DNA from: an uncultured Clostridia bacterium
Lineage (GTDB): Bacteria > Bacillota > Clostridia > UBA1381 > UMGS1253
DNA: 57,220 bases
Direction: 5' to 3'
Assembly: GCA_934457145.1 (NCBI GenBank)
Contig: CAKSHP010000013.1
Location: 1-57,220, forward strand
Below, piece by piece: positions 25,858-33,968 of the stretch. Position 1 is the first letter of the stretch. Each line of letters begins with the position of its first letter. The position numbers and the translations under genes are program-made. The notes beneath the pieces are model-generated. The model did no database searches and was not told where the DNA came from. It worked only from the letters and a program-made list of their open reading frames with translations.

Positions 25858-26028
25858 ATGAAAAAGGTTAAAGAAATGGCTAAGAAATTTGTTGTTAAAT
25901 ACGGTGCTGCAATCGCTTCCTGCGCATTTGCATTTGTAACAATCGCAGCAAATTCTTCCTGCACACTTCCGTACTATGAGCCGGAAGAACCCGCAGGTCT
26001 TGACGCGTTTAAAAAATTCAATAAGTAA
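25858..26028 (+). CDS. agrD: AgrD-like cyclic autoinducer propeptide
   Basis: 56 residues, SD AAAGGAGG 8 nt before the ATG. Residues 1-16 are basic and amphipathic (MKKVKEMAKKFVVKYG) and 17-31 hydrophobic. The core is NSSCTLPY, followed by the acidic C-terminal recognition tail YEPEEPAGLDAF, matching the Clostridia cyclic lactone autoinducer family. By analogy with Clostridium perfringens (ring of Cys plus four residues before an xxPEEP tail), the ring would be Cys35 to Tyr39 (CTLPY) with a short NSS-type exocyclic tail. A second Cys (22) lies in the leader. The exact ends of the mature peptide are inferred. Confidence 0.9.
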   Translation: MKKVKEMAKKFVVKYGAAIASCAFAFVTIAANSSCTLPYYEPEEPAGLDAFKKFNK

Positions 26029-26045
26029 TTAAAAAACGCAAAAAA

Positions 26046-26116
26046 AACAGCTCGTTAGAGGCTTGTGGCAAAATGATTTAATTTTGCCATGTGCCCTTAA
26101 CCTGCCGTTTTTTTTT
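26046..26116 (+). terminator. Terminator of agrBD
   Basis: A 9-bp perfect stem (TGGCAAAAT/ATTTTGCCA) lies inside a larger imperfect pairing (AACAGCTCGTTAGAGGC with its near complement) ending in a run of nine T at 26108-26116. Confidence 0.75.
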
Positions 26117-26230
26117 ATGCGCAAAAACAAATTTTTGCAGCAAAAGGGTTAAAAATATTTTAAAAATTCAAAATCAAAATAGCAGGGTACGGCTGAACAC
26201 GCTTTTTTAATTTTTGATATCAAAACAGGC

Positions 26231-26267
26231 AAAAAAACAGAAAGACATAGTGTTTTCTATGCCTTTC
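26231..26267 (-). terminator. Terminator of the SDR dehydrogenase gene
   Basis: On the minus strand GAAAGGCATAG pairs with CTATGTCTTTC (one G-U) and is followed by a run of seven U. It lies 35 bp past the stop codon of the gene at 26302. Confidence 0.8.
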
Positions 26268-26301
26268 CGCCTAAAACATTATTGTTGTTTTTAAATAATT
26301 A

Positions 26302-27099
26302 TCACGGCTGTTTTCCGATGTATGCCAAGATACCGCCGTCAACATAAAGAACGTGACCGTTTACAAAATCGGAAGCTTCGGATGCAAGGAACACTGCCGG
26401 ACCCATAAGGTCTTCCGGAGTACCCCAGCGAGCAGCCGGAGTTTTGGCGATAATGAACGAGTCGAACGGATGTCTTGAACCGTCGGGCTGCTTTTCGCGA
26501 AGCGGAGCAGTTTGGGGAGTTGCTATGTAACCGGGGCCTATGCCGTTGCACTGAATGTTAAACTCACCGTATTCCGAAGCGATATTTCTTGTGAGCATTT
26601 TAAGACCGCCCTTTGCAGCTGCATAAGCGGAAACCGTTTCACGGCCAAGTTCACTCATCATTGAACAAATGTTAATAATTTTACCGTGTCCCTTCTTTAT
26701 CATTGAAGGAATAACTGCTTTAGAAACTATAAACGGAGCATTCAAGTCCACATCGATAACCTGACGGAAATCCTTTGCCGACATTTCGCACATAGGTATA
26801 CGTTTGATAATACCTGCATTATTAACCAGAATATCGATTACGCCGACTTCTTTTTCAACCTGAGCGATAAAGGCGTTAACCTGCTCTTCGTCTGTTACGT
26901 CGCAAACATAACCGTGAGCCTCGATGCCTGCTTCTTTGTAGTTTGCAAGGCCTTTGTCAACAAACTCTTGTTTAATATCGTTAAAAACAATAGTTGCACC
27001 GCATTTTGCATATGCGCTGGCAATAGCAAAACCGATACCGTAGGAAGCGCCTGTAACAAGGGCAACTTTACCTTTTAATGAAAAACTGTTAAGATCCAT
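26302..27099 (-). CDS. Gluconate 5-dehydrogenase-like SDR
   Basis: 265 residues, classical short-chain dehydrogenase. The NAD(P) site is VTGASYGIGFA (15-25), the structural motif NNAG is at 93-96, and the catalytic residues are Ser146, Tyr159 and Lys163 (YAAAK). The extended substrate region PLREKQPDGSRHPFDSFIIAKTPAARWG and the ending YVDGGILAYIGKQP match the gluconate 5-dehydrogenase / 2-deoxygluconate dehydrogenase subgroup, which interconverts gluconate and 5-ketogluconate or acts in uronate breakdown. The SD AAAGGAGG precedes the ATG. It stands alone between the agrBD and fab transcripts. Confidence 0.82.
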   Translation of the reverse strand: MDLNSFSLKGKVALVTGASYGIGFAIASAYAKCGATIVFNDIKQEFVDKGLANYKEAGIEAHGYVCDVTDEEQVNAFIAQVEKEVGVIDILVNNAGIIKRIPMCEMSAKDFRQVIDVDLNAPFIVSKAVIPSMIKKGHGKIINICSMMSELGRETVSAYAAAKGGLKMLTRNIASEYGEFNIQCNGIGPGYIATPQTAPLREKQPDGSRHPFDSFIIAKTPAARWGTPEDLMGPAVFLASEASDFVNGHVLYVDGGILAYIGKQP

Positions 27100-27355
27100 T
27101 ATTATGTATCCTCCTTTGTTTAGCAGTAGCCTGCTTTATTACATTTATATTTTAGCACATTTGTATTACAAAAGCAATCGTTTTTTAAATATTTTTTTAA
27201 GTATCGGCAAAATTCGGACTGCCGGGCAGAATGACGCATATGAAAAAATGTTAATTTGCGTAAAAATTTGAAAAGTGAATATTTGCTTAAGAAAAGAAAA
27301 AATATATAAATGAGGTATTTTATTGTTAAGAAAATGTTAATGTTAAAAAAACTTA

Positions 27356-27384
27356 TTGACAAAGATATAAAAACATGGTAATAT
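27356..27384 (+). promoter_or_regulatory. Promoter of the fab operon
   Basis: Perfect TTGACA (27356-27361), 17-bp spacer with TGG immediately upstream of the -10 TAATAT (27379-27384), an extended -10 form. The rest of the 27100-27355 gap contains no gene I can support. Confidence 0.7.
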
Positions 27385-27398
27385 AGTTTTAAAAACTA
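27384..27398 (+). promoter_or_regulatory. Palindrome at the fab transcription start, candidate operator
   Basis: TAGTTTT-A-AAAACTA, a perfect 7+1+7 palindrome touching the -10 box. Fatty acid operons of Firmicutes are controlled by FabT or FapR binding palindromes at the promoter. This one is closer to FabT-type AGTTT...AAACT than to FapR boxes, but no fabT gene is in the operon. Confidence 0.5.
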
Positions 27399-27471
27399 AG
27401 TAGGGTAATTGTAAATAAAATCGACGGTATATATATTGGTAAAATTGCCGCCGGTAAAAAGGAGAATGGCA

Positions 27472-28431
27472 ATGAGCTTTAAAATTACGGGAACGGGAAG
27501 CTATCTTCCGGAGCGTATCATAACAAATGACGACCTTGCCAAAATGGTTGATACATCTGACGAATGGATAACGCAGAGAGTAGGAATAAAAGAAAGGCAT
27601 GTTTCGGAAAACGAAACAGCGGAGCAGATGGGATATGAGGCAGCAAAGAGAGCGCTTGAAATGAGCAACACGAAAGCAAGCGAATTAGACTTGATTGTTG
27701 CATCATCGCTTACGGGTGAAAATTTGTGCCCTACGGTTGCGGGCAGTATTCAAAAGATGCTCGGGGCATCGTGTCCGGCTTTTGACGTTAACTCGGCTTG
27801 CAGCGGATTTTTGTTTGCTTTAGATACTGCGGCAGGTTTTTTTGCAAGAAAAAAAGCGAAAAAAGCGCTTGTAGTCGGTGCGGAGCGAATGAGCAAGCTC
27901 CTTGACTGGAACGACAGAAGCACATGTGTTATTTTCGGCGACGGCGCCGGAGCGGCAGTGCTTGAAGAAGGCGAGGGGTATTTATCATCGCAATTGCTTA
28001 CTGCCGGGGGCGATGAAGTTATAAAAATTCCGTCGGGAACAAATAATTCCGTGTTTTACAAAAATCCCACCGAGCCTATGCGTATATTCATGGAGGGACA
28101 GGAAACATTTAAATTTGCGGTAAATTCTATTTGCGAGAGCATAACTGCTGCGGCAGATGAGGCAAACGTTAATATAAGCGATATAAAATATATTGTACCG
28201 CACCAGGCTAATATAAGAATTATACAGTATGCAAGCAAAAGACTTCATGTACCGATTGAGAAGTTTTTTGTAAACATAGAAAGCTGCGGCAACACGTCGT
28301 CTGCAAGTGTGCCGGCAGCGCTTGATGAGCTGAATCGAAGCCAGAGTCTGAAAAATGGCGATTTAATTGCTATGACGGCATTTGGCGGAGGACTTTCGAG
28401 CGCATCATGCATTATAAAATGGCAGGCATAA
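27472..28431 (+). CDS. fabH: Beta-ketoacyl-ACP synthase III FabH
   Basis: 319 residues, the usual FabH length when started at ATG 27472 (MSFKITGTGSYLPERIITNDDLA), 7 nt after the SD AAGGAG; upstream TTG/ATG codons are too close to or before the SD. The active-site Cys is in VNSACSGF, His in VPHQANIRI and Asn in CGNTSSAS. It condenses acetyl-CoA (or a branched primer) with malonyl-ACP to start fatty acid synthesis. First gene of a nine-gene operon. Confidence 0.97.
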   Translation: MSFKITGTGSYLPERIITNDDLAKMVDTSDEWITQRVGIKERHVSENETAEQMGYEAAKRALEMSNTKASELDLIVASSLTGENLCPTVAGSIQKMLGASCPAFDVNSACSGFLFALDTAAGFFARKKAKKALVVGAERMSKLLDWNDRSTCVIFGDGAGAAVLEEGEGYLSSQLLTAGGDEVIKIPSGTNNSVFYKNPTEPMRIFMEGQETFKFAVNSICESITAAADEANVNISDIKYIVPHQANIRIIQYASKRLHVPIEKFFVNIESCGNTSSASVPAALDELNRSQSLKNGDLIAMTAFGGGLSSASCIIKWQA

Positions 28432-28461
28432 AAAACAAAAAGTTTTAGGAGGAAAATTAAA

Positions 28462-28680
28462 ATGGTATTGGAAAAAATAAAGGAATTGTTAAAAGAGCAC
28501 TTGGATTGCGACACAGAGACTATAAACGAGCAGACAACTCTTGAAGAACTCGGTATAGATTCTTTGGAAACAGTTGAAATTTTGATGGAGCTTGAAGATG
28601 AATTCGGAATAGAAATACCGGCAAGCGAAGTTGGCAAAACAGTCGGTTCTCTGGTTGAATACATTGAAAAAGTAAAATAA
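28462..28680 (+). CDS. acpP: Acyl carrier protein
   Basis: 72 residues, acidic. The phosphopantetheine attachment Ser34 is in the canonical GIDSLETVE. The SD AGGAGG is well placed. It lies 30 bp after fabH. The following 181 bp contain two hairpins, which may favour accumulation of a short acpP-containing transcript. Confidence 0.97.
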   Translation: MVLEKIKELLKEHLDCDTETINEQTTLEELGIDSLETVEILMELEDEFGIEIPASEVGKTVGSLVEYIEKVK

Positions 28681-28700
28681 TTAAATTTGCAGCGTATAAA

Positions 28701-28733
28701 GGCTTTGGCAAAATGTTTTTATTTGCCGAAGCC
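28701..28733 (+). other. Hairpin between acpP and fabK
   Basis: GGCTTTGGCAAA (28701-28712) pairs with TTTGCCGAAGCC (28722-28733), 12 bp with one G-U. A T-run comes 10 nt later (28744-28749). It is probably a partial terminator or a processing site after acpP. Confidence 0.6.
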
Positions 28734-28779
28734 CGTGTACCTGTTTTTTAATAATGAATACAAAAATTGTTTTTACTCT

Positions 28780-28815
28780 CTCTTTTTTGCCGGAACAAAG
28801 TCCGGTAAAAAAGAG
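28780..28815 (+). other. Second hairpin upstream of fabK
   Basis: CTCTTTTTTGCCGGA (28780-28794) pairs with TCCGGTAAAAAAGAG (28801-28815), 15 bp with one G-U and a 6-nt loop. It stands about 47 nt before the fabK start in the leader. Confidence 0.6.
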
Positions 28816-28861
28816 AATGCAAAAATAGATGCGGATTTAGAGCGAAGGGACTGTAAATATT

Positions 28862-29806
28862 ATGATTAACACAAAAATATGCGATATGCTGGGTATTAAA
28901 TATCCTATTTTTCAAGGCGGCATGGCACACATTGCCGACGGAAAGCTTGCGGCGGCAGTGTCACAGGCGGGCGGACTCGGAATAATTTCTGCAATGAACA
29001 GAGACGGCGAGTATTTAAAAAATCAGATAAAAACAGCAAAAAGTCTGACGGATAAACCGTTCGGGGTGAATGTTATGTTAATGAGTCCGCATACGGACGA
29101 GGTGGCACAGGTTCTGGCAGAAGAAAAAGTTAGCGTTATAACAACCGGTGCGGGAAATCCGTCTAAATACATGGAAATGTGGAACGCGGCGGGCATAAAG
29201 GTTATACCTGTTGTTGCATCGGTAGCGCTTGCAAAGCTTGTACAAAGAGCCGGCGCATGTGCGGTTATTGCCGAGGGTACAGAGTCGGGCGGACATGTTG
29301 GCGAGCTTACTACTATGACGCTTGTGCCGCAGGTGTGCGACAATGTGTCAATTCCGGTAATTGCTGCCGGCGGAATAGCAGACGGCAGAGGCGTTGCGGC
29401 TTCATTTATGCTGGGAGCCGAAGGAGTGCAGATAGGAACAAGATTTTTGGTGGCAAAAGAGTGCGGTGTGCACGAAAACTACAAAAAAAAGGTGCTTAAG
29501 GCAAAAGATATTTCAACTATTGTAACCGGCAGACGTTTGGGACATCCTGTGAGAAGTATTAAAACGCCGTTTTCGAGAGAATATGCAAAGGCGGAGTATT
29601 CAAATATTTCCGATGCCGATTTAGAGCAGTTGGCTGTTGGCGCTTTGTATAAAGCGGCAATTGAGGGCAATGAGCAGGAAGGCTGTTTTCTTGCAGGACA
29701 AATTGCGGGTTTGGTTGATAAAGAGCAAACCGCAAAAGAAATTATAGAGCAAATATTTGAGCAAACAGAAAATATATTGAATGGAGCGAAAAAATGGGTA
29801 AAATAG
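28862..29806 (+). CDS. fabK: Enoyl-ACP reductase II FabK
   Basis: 314 residues, an FMN-dependent TIM-barrel enoyl reductase (nitronate monooxygenase superfamily). Signatures: YPIFQGGMAHIADGKLAAAVS, GVNVMLMSP, AEGTESGGHVGELTTM and IAAGGIADGRG, then LGAEGVQIGTRFL. It performs the last reduction of each elongation cycle in place of FabI, which implies natural triclosan insensitivity of this step. It overlaps fabD by 13 bp. Confidence 0.95.
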   Translation: MINTKICDMLGIKYPIFQGGMAHIADGKLAAAVSQAGGLGIISAMNRDGEYLKNQIKTAKSLTDKPFGVNVMLMSPHTDEVAQVLAEEKVSVITTGAGNPSKYMEMWNAAGIKVIPVVASVALAKLVQRAGACAVIAEGTESGGHVGELTTMTLVPQVCDNVSIPVIAAGGIADGRGVAASFMLGAEGVQIGTRFLVAKECGVHENYKKKVLKAKDISTIVTGRRLGHPVRSIKTPFSREYAKAEYSNISDADLEQLAVGALYKAAIEGNEQEGCFLAGQIAGLVDKEQTAKEIIEQIFEQTENILNGAKKWVK

Positions 29807-30714
29807 CAATTGTTTTTGCCGGTCAGGGCGCACAGTATCCGGGAATGGGAAAAACGCTTTACCAAAGCAGTGAAGCGGCTAAAAAAATGTATGATTTTGC
29901 GCAGAGCGTGAGACAAGGAACCATAGAGCAGTCGTTTGAGGGAAGCGATGCAGAGCTTCGCATAACGAAAAACACTCAGCCGTGTTTGTATTTGGTTGAT
30001 TTGTGTGCGGCGCTTGCATTAAAAGAGCTTGGCGTTAAGGCAGACGGCGTTGCCGGATTTTCTTTAGGCGAAATTGCAGCGCTTGCCTATGCGGGAGCAT
30101 ATTCTTATGAAGAAGGTTTTAAGGCTGTGTGCCGCAGAGCAGAGTTTATGCAGGCAGATGCCGAAAAACATAAAACGGCAATGGCGGCTGTGGTAAAGGT
30201 GACAAGCGATGTTGTTGAAGATTTGTGCAAAGATATAGACAATATATATCCCGTAAACTACAATTCACCTATGCAGACGGTTGTTGCGGGAACAAGCGAG
30301 GCAATAGAGGAATTTAAACTAAAGGCAAAAGAAGCGGGAGCAAGAGCGATTGACCTTCCTGTGAGCGCGGCGTTTCATTCGCCTTATATGGACGAGGCGG
30401 CAAAAGGTTTTGAAAAATATTTATCCGACATGAAACTTTGCCGTCCTGAAATTACGGTTTATTCTAACTACAGTGCAAAACCGTACGGAGAAGATGTTTT
30501 AAAAGACCTTTCAAAGCAGATAAATCACCCGGTTAAATGGTGTGAGCTGATTAAAAATATGATAGATGACGGATATACGGAGTTTATTGAAGCAGGAGCG
30601 GGAAAAACGCTGTGCGGACTTATAAAAAAGATATCCGGCGATGTAAATGTGTATTCGGCAGACGATTATGAGTCGGTTTGTGCAGCAGCAGAGGCGGTGA
30701 AGAATAATGCTTAA
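29794..30714 (+). CDS. fabD: Malonyl-CoA:ACP transacylase FabD
   Basis: 306 residues. The N-terminal FAGQGAQYPGMGKTLY and the nucleophile elbow GFSLGEIAALAYAGA identify the family, with the catalytic His in AAFHSPYM. It loads malonate onto ACP. It overlaps fabK by 13 bp and fabG by 8 bp, so translation is coupled. Confidence 0.95.
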   Translation: MGKIAIVFAGQGAQYPGMGKTLYQSSEAAKKMYDFAQSVRQGTIEQSFEGSDAELRITKNTQPCLYLVDLCAALALKELGVKADGVAGFSLGEIAALAYAGAYSYEEGFKAVCRRAEFMQADAEKHKTAMAAVVKVTSDVVEDLCKDIDNIYPVNYNSPMQTVVAGTSEAIEEFKLKAKEAGARAIDLPVSAAFHSPYMDEAAKGFEKYLSDMKLCRPEITVYSNYSAKPYGEDVLKDLSKQINHPVKWCELIKNMIDDGYTEFIEAGAGKTLCGLIKKISGDVNVYSADDYESVCAAAEAVKNNA

Positions 30715-31441
30715 GGGAAAATGCGCGGTTGTTACGGGTGCGTCAAGAGGAATAGGAGCGGCGATTGCGCTTGATTTTTTAAAAAAAGGGGCAAACGTTG
30801 CCGTTATATATGCGGGAAATGAAGAAGCTGCAAAAGAGGTTTTAAAAAAAGCCGAAGAATTTGAAGGCGAGTGCAAAATATACAAATGCGATGTTTCTGA
30901 TTTTGCACAGAGCGCAGATACGGTTAAGCAGATTATTGAGGATTTCGGCGGTATTGACATACTTGTAAACAATGCGGGAGTTACGCGTGACAAGCTTGTT
31001 TTGCAAATGAATGAAGAAGATTTTGACAAAGTTATAGACATAAATCTAAAGGGTGCTTTTAACATGATAAAGCATTGTTACAGAAATTTCATGAAAAGAA
31101 AGTATGGTAAAATAATAAATGTAAGCTCGGTTTCCGGCATTATGGGAAATCCGGGACAGGCAAATTATTCTGCGTCAAAGGCAGGCATAATAGGCCTTAC
31201 AAAAACCGTGGCAAAAGAGCTTGCGTCGAGAAACGTGTGCTGCAATGCCATTGCTCCGGGTTTTGTTAAAACAGATATGACAAAAGATTTTGAAGACAAT
31301 AAAGAAGTTTATGACATGATACCGCTAAAAAGAATGGCAAACCCCGGTGAAATTGCAAACCTTGCATCGTTTTTGGCAGATGATTTGTCGGATTATATAA
31401 CCGGAGAAGTTATCAGAATAGACGGCGGTCTTGCAATGTGA
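30707..31441 (+). CDS. fabG: 3-oxoacyl-ACP reductase FabG
   Basis: 244 residues. NADPH site VVTGASRGIGAAIALDF, structural NNAGVTRD, catalytic Ser in NVSSVSG and Tyr/Lys in ANYSASKAG, C-terminal ITGEVIRIDGGLAM: all typical for FabG. It reduces the 3-oxoacyl-ACP made by FabH and FabF. Within the fab operon, 8-bp overlap with fabD. Confidence 0.95.
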   Translation: MLKGKCAVVTGASRGIGAAIALDFLKKGANVAVIYAGNEEAAKEVLKKAEEFEGECKIYKCDVSDFAQSADTVKQIIEDFGGIDILVNNAGVTRDKLVLQMNEEDFDKVIDINLKGAFNMIKHCYRNFMKRKYGKIINVSSVSGIMGNPGQANYSASKAGIIGLTKTVAKELASRNVCCNAIAPGFVKTDMTKDFEDNKEVYDMIPLKRMANPGEIANLASFLADDLSDYITGEVIRIDGGLAM

Positions 31442-31494
31442 TATTTGTAAAATAATAAAGTTTAATTGTAAACAGAAAGGCTATGGGAATTGAT

Positions 31495-32727
31495 ATGAGC
31501 AGAAGAGTAGTTATAACTGGTATGGGAGTGATTTCTCCTGTGGGCGACAGTGTCAGTGAGTTTTGGGAAAGCTTGATTGGCGGAAAAAACGGAATTGACA
31601 CGATTACTTTGTTTGACGCATCTGAATACAAAGCAACACTTGCGGCAGAGGTTAAAAATTTCGACGCTTCAAAGTTTATGGAAAAATCCGAAGCAAGAAA
31701 GCTCGACCGCTTTGCACAGTTTGCCATGGCGGCAATGTCGCAGGCGGTAGCAGACAGCGGCATCAAAGGAAATATTGCTCCCGAAAGACTCGGCGTGTAT
31801 TTCGGTTCGGGAATAGGCGGATTTGAGACAATGATAAAAGAGCATGAAAACCTTATAAAAAGAGGGCCGACGCGTGTGTCGCCTATGTTTGTGCCTAAGA
31901 TGATTTCAAATATTGCAGCCGGAAACATTGCTATAAAGTACGGTGCTAAGGGACCGTGCCTTTCGATAACAACGGCTTGCGCAACAGGGTCAAGCTGCAT
32001 AGGTGAAGCTTATCGGTGTATTAAAGACGGTTATGCCGAGGCTGTTTTGGCGGGAGGTTCGGAGGCGTCTATAAATCCTATGGGTGTTGCCGGATTTATT
32101 AATTGTATGGCGCTTTGCGAAAGCCGCGATAAAGACCGCGCATCAATTCCGTTTGACAAGGAGCGCTGCGGTTTTGTTATGGGCGAGGGTGCAGGCGCAC
32201 TGGTGCTTGAAGAATACGAACATGCAAAGAAAAGAAATGCAAAAATATATGCCGAAATCTGCGGCTACGGCAGTACGTGCGATGCATACCACGTAACGGC
32301 TCCGGCTCCGGGCGGCGAAGGCGGAGCAAATGCAATAAAAGGCGCATTGGAAACAGCAGGCGAATTTGAAAATTCAAAGGTGTATATAAATGCGCACGGA
32401 ACAAGCACGCCTTTAAACGATAAAACCGAAACGGAAGCTGTTAAAAAGGTGTTTGGAGACGGGGCATACGATGTTCATATAAGTTCGACAAAATCAATGA
32501 CCGGACATATGCTCGGCGCTGCGGGCGCAGCAGAGGCAATTGCGGCAGTTTTAGCACTTAAAAACAATATTATTCCTCCGACCATAGGCTATAAGGTAGC
32601 CGATGCGGACTGCGATTTAGACTATACGCCAAACACTGCAAAGAAAACTGATATAGACCTTGCACTTTCGGTTTCTTTGGGATTTGGCGGTCATAACGCG
32701 TGCCTTGCATTTAAGGAGGTTAAATAA
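31495..32727 (+). CDS. fabF: Beta-ketoacyl-ACP synthase II FabF
   Basis: About 410 residues. The start ATG 31495 gives the family-typical MSRRVVITGMGVISPVG; an in-frame ATG at 31483 lies only 2 nt after AAAGG. The catalytic Cys is in TTACATGSS, with the His pair in NAHGTSTPLND and STKSMTGHMLGAAG. It elongates acyl-ACP chains. The stop codon and the fabZ start overlap by one base (TAATG). In relatives, accB commonly follows fabF; here fabZ follows directly. Confidence 0.96.
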   Translation: MSRRVVITGMGVISPVGDSVSEFWESLIGGKNGIDTITLFDASEYKATLAAEVKNFDASKFMEKSEARKLDRFAQFAMAAMSQAVADSGIKGNIAPERLGVYFGSGIGGFETMIKEHENLIKRGPTRVSPMFVPKMISNIAAGNIAIKYGAKGPCLSITTACATGSSCIGEAYRCIKDGYAEAVLAGGSEASINPMGVAGFINCMALCESRDKDRASIPFDKERCGFVMGEGAGALVLEEYEHAKKRNAKIYAEICGYGSTCDAYHVTAPAPGGEGGANAIKGALETAGEFENSKVYINAHGTSTPLNDKTETEAVKKVFGDGAYDVHISSTKSMTGHMLGAAGAAEAIAAVLALKNNIIPPTIGYKVADADCDLDYTPNTAKKTDIDLALSVSLGFGGHNACLAFKEVK

Positions 32728-33164
32728 TGAACAAATCCGAAATTGAAAAAATACTTCCGCACAGAGACAATATGCTTTTGCTAGATGAGGCGGAAAATAT
32801 AGACGGAGTGGCATTCGGAAAAAAGAAAATCACAGGTGACGAATGGTTTTTAAAAGGCCACTTTCCGGGCAATCCGGTTGTGCCGGGCGTGATTTTATGT
32901 GAGATATTGGCGCAGTCGGTGTGCGTTTGTTTATCGGACGGTATGAAAGAAAACCAAACCCCGTATTTTACAGGGCTTGACAAGGTTAAATTTAAAAATC
33001 CGGTAAAGCCGGGAGATGTTTTTGAAACGAAATGCAAAATAACAAGGGTTCATGAGCCTTTTTACTTTGCGGAGGGAGAGGGTTTTGTAAACGGCAAAAA
33101 AGTCGTGAGCGCTTCTTTTTCCTTTGCGATTATAGATAAAAAAGAAGGTGAAGCAAGTGATTGA
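32727..33164 (+). CDS. fabZ: 3-hydroxyacyl-ACP dehydratase FabZ
   Basis: 145 residues with a hot-dog fold. The catalytic motif WFLKGHFPGNPVVPGVILCE contains the His of HFPGNP and the following Glu. It converts 3-hydroxyacyl-ACP to enoyl-ACP for FabK. Joined to fabF by a 1-bp overlap and to accD by an 8-bp overlap. Confidence 0.95.
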   Translation: MNKSEIEKILPHRDNMLLLDEAENIDGVAFGKKKITGDEWFLKGHFPGNPVVPGVILCEILAQSVCVCLSDGMKENQTPYFTGLDKVKFKNPVKPGDVFETKCKITRVHEPFYFAEGEGFVNGKKVVSASFSFAIIDKKEGEASD

Positions 33165-33954
33165 GAAAATTGTGGAAGCGGTGCGCAGTATAGGAAAAAC
33201 AAAAAAGTGCAAAGGCTGCGGAGAAGAGATAAAATATTCGGTTTTGAAAAACAATAAGATGATTTGCCCTAAATGCCAGAAATATTTTCGAATGAATCCG
33301 AAAGAACGCATAGAGTTTATTTGCGATGAATTTTCGGAAATTGATGAAAAGCTTGTCGGAAAGGATTTGCTTTCGTTTCCGGGATATGCTCAAAAGATTG
33401 AGGAAAGCCGCAAAAGCAGCGGATGCTTAGAGGCTGTAAGCTGTGGCATTGCAAAGATAAACGGCGTTTCGGCAGTGGTTTTTGTTATGAACAGCGAGTT
33501 TATGATGGGAAGTATGGGAGCGGCTGTCGGCGAAAAGATCACGCGTGCGTTTGAGACAGCATTAAAAAAGAAGCTTCCTGTTGTCGGTTTCACTGCTTCG
33601 GGCGGAGCAAGAATGCAGGAGGGAATTATTTCTTTAATGCAGATGGCAAAAGTGAGCGGAGCGGTTAAGCGCCACAGCGACGCAAATCTTTTGTATATAA
33701 CCGTGCTTACCGATCCCACGACCGGAGGAGTCAGCGCAAGTTTTGCAATGGAGGGCGATATAATAATTGCAGAGCCTGGCGCACTTGTTGGCTTTGCGGG
33801 TGCAAGAGTTATAGAGCAGACAACGGGCGAAAAACTGCCGGAGGGTTTTCAGCGTGCGGAGTTTATTTTGGAGCATGGTTTTGCGGATATGATTGTTAAA
33901 AGAGAGAATTTGAAAGACGAGATCGGCAAAATACTTAAAATTCACAGTAAGTAA
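33157..33954 (+). CDS. accD: Acetyl-CoA carboxylase carboxyltransferase beta subunit AccD
   Basis: 265 residues with GTG start at 33157 (SD GAAGGTG 7 nt upstream). The N-terminal zinc ribbon reads CKGCGEEI...CPKCQ (four Cys). The carboxyltransferase core contains PVVGFTASGGARMQEGIISLMQMAK and PTTGGVSASFAMEGDI. Together with AccA it moves carbon dioxide from biotin to acetyl-CoA. The partner biotin carrier (accB) and biotin carboxylase (accC) are not in this operon. Confidence 0.95.
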   Translation: MIEKIVEAVRSIGKTKKCKGCGEEIKYSVLKNNKMICPKCQKYFRMNPKERIEFICDEFSEIDEKLVGKDLLSFPGYAQKIEESRKSSGCLEAVSCGIAKINGVSAVVFVMNSEFMMGSMGAAVGEKITRAFETALKKKLPVVGFTASGGARMQEGIISLMQMAKVSGAVKRHSDANLLYITVLTDPTTGGVSASFAMEGDIIIAEPGALVGFAGARVIEQTTGEKLPEGFQRAEFILEHGFADMIVKRENLKDEIGKILKIHSK

Positions 33955-33968
33955 AGAGGTGGCGCAAA

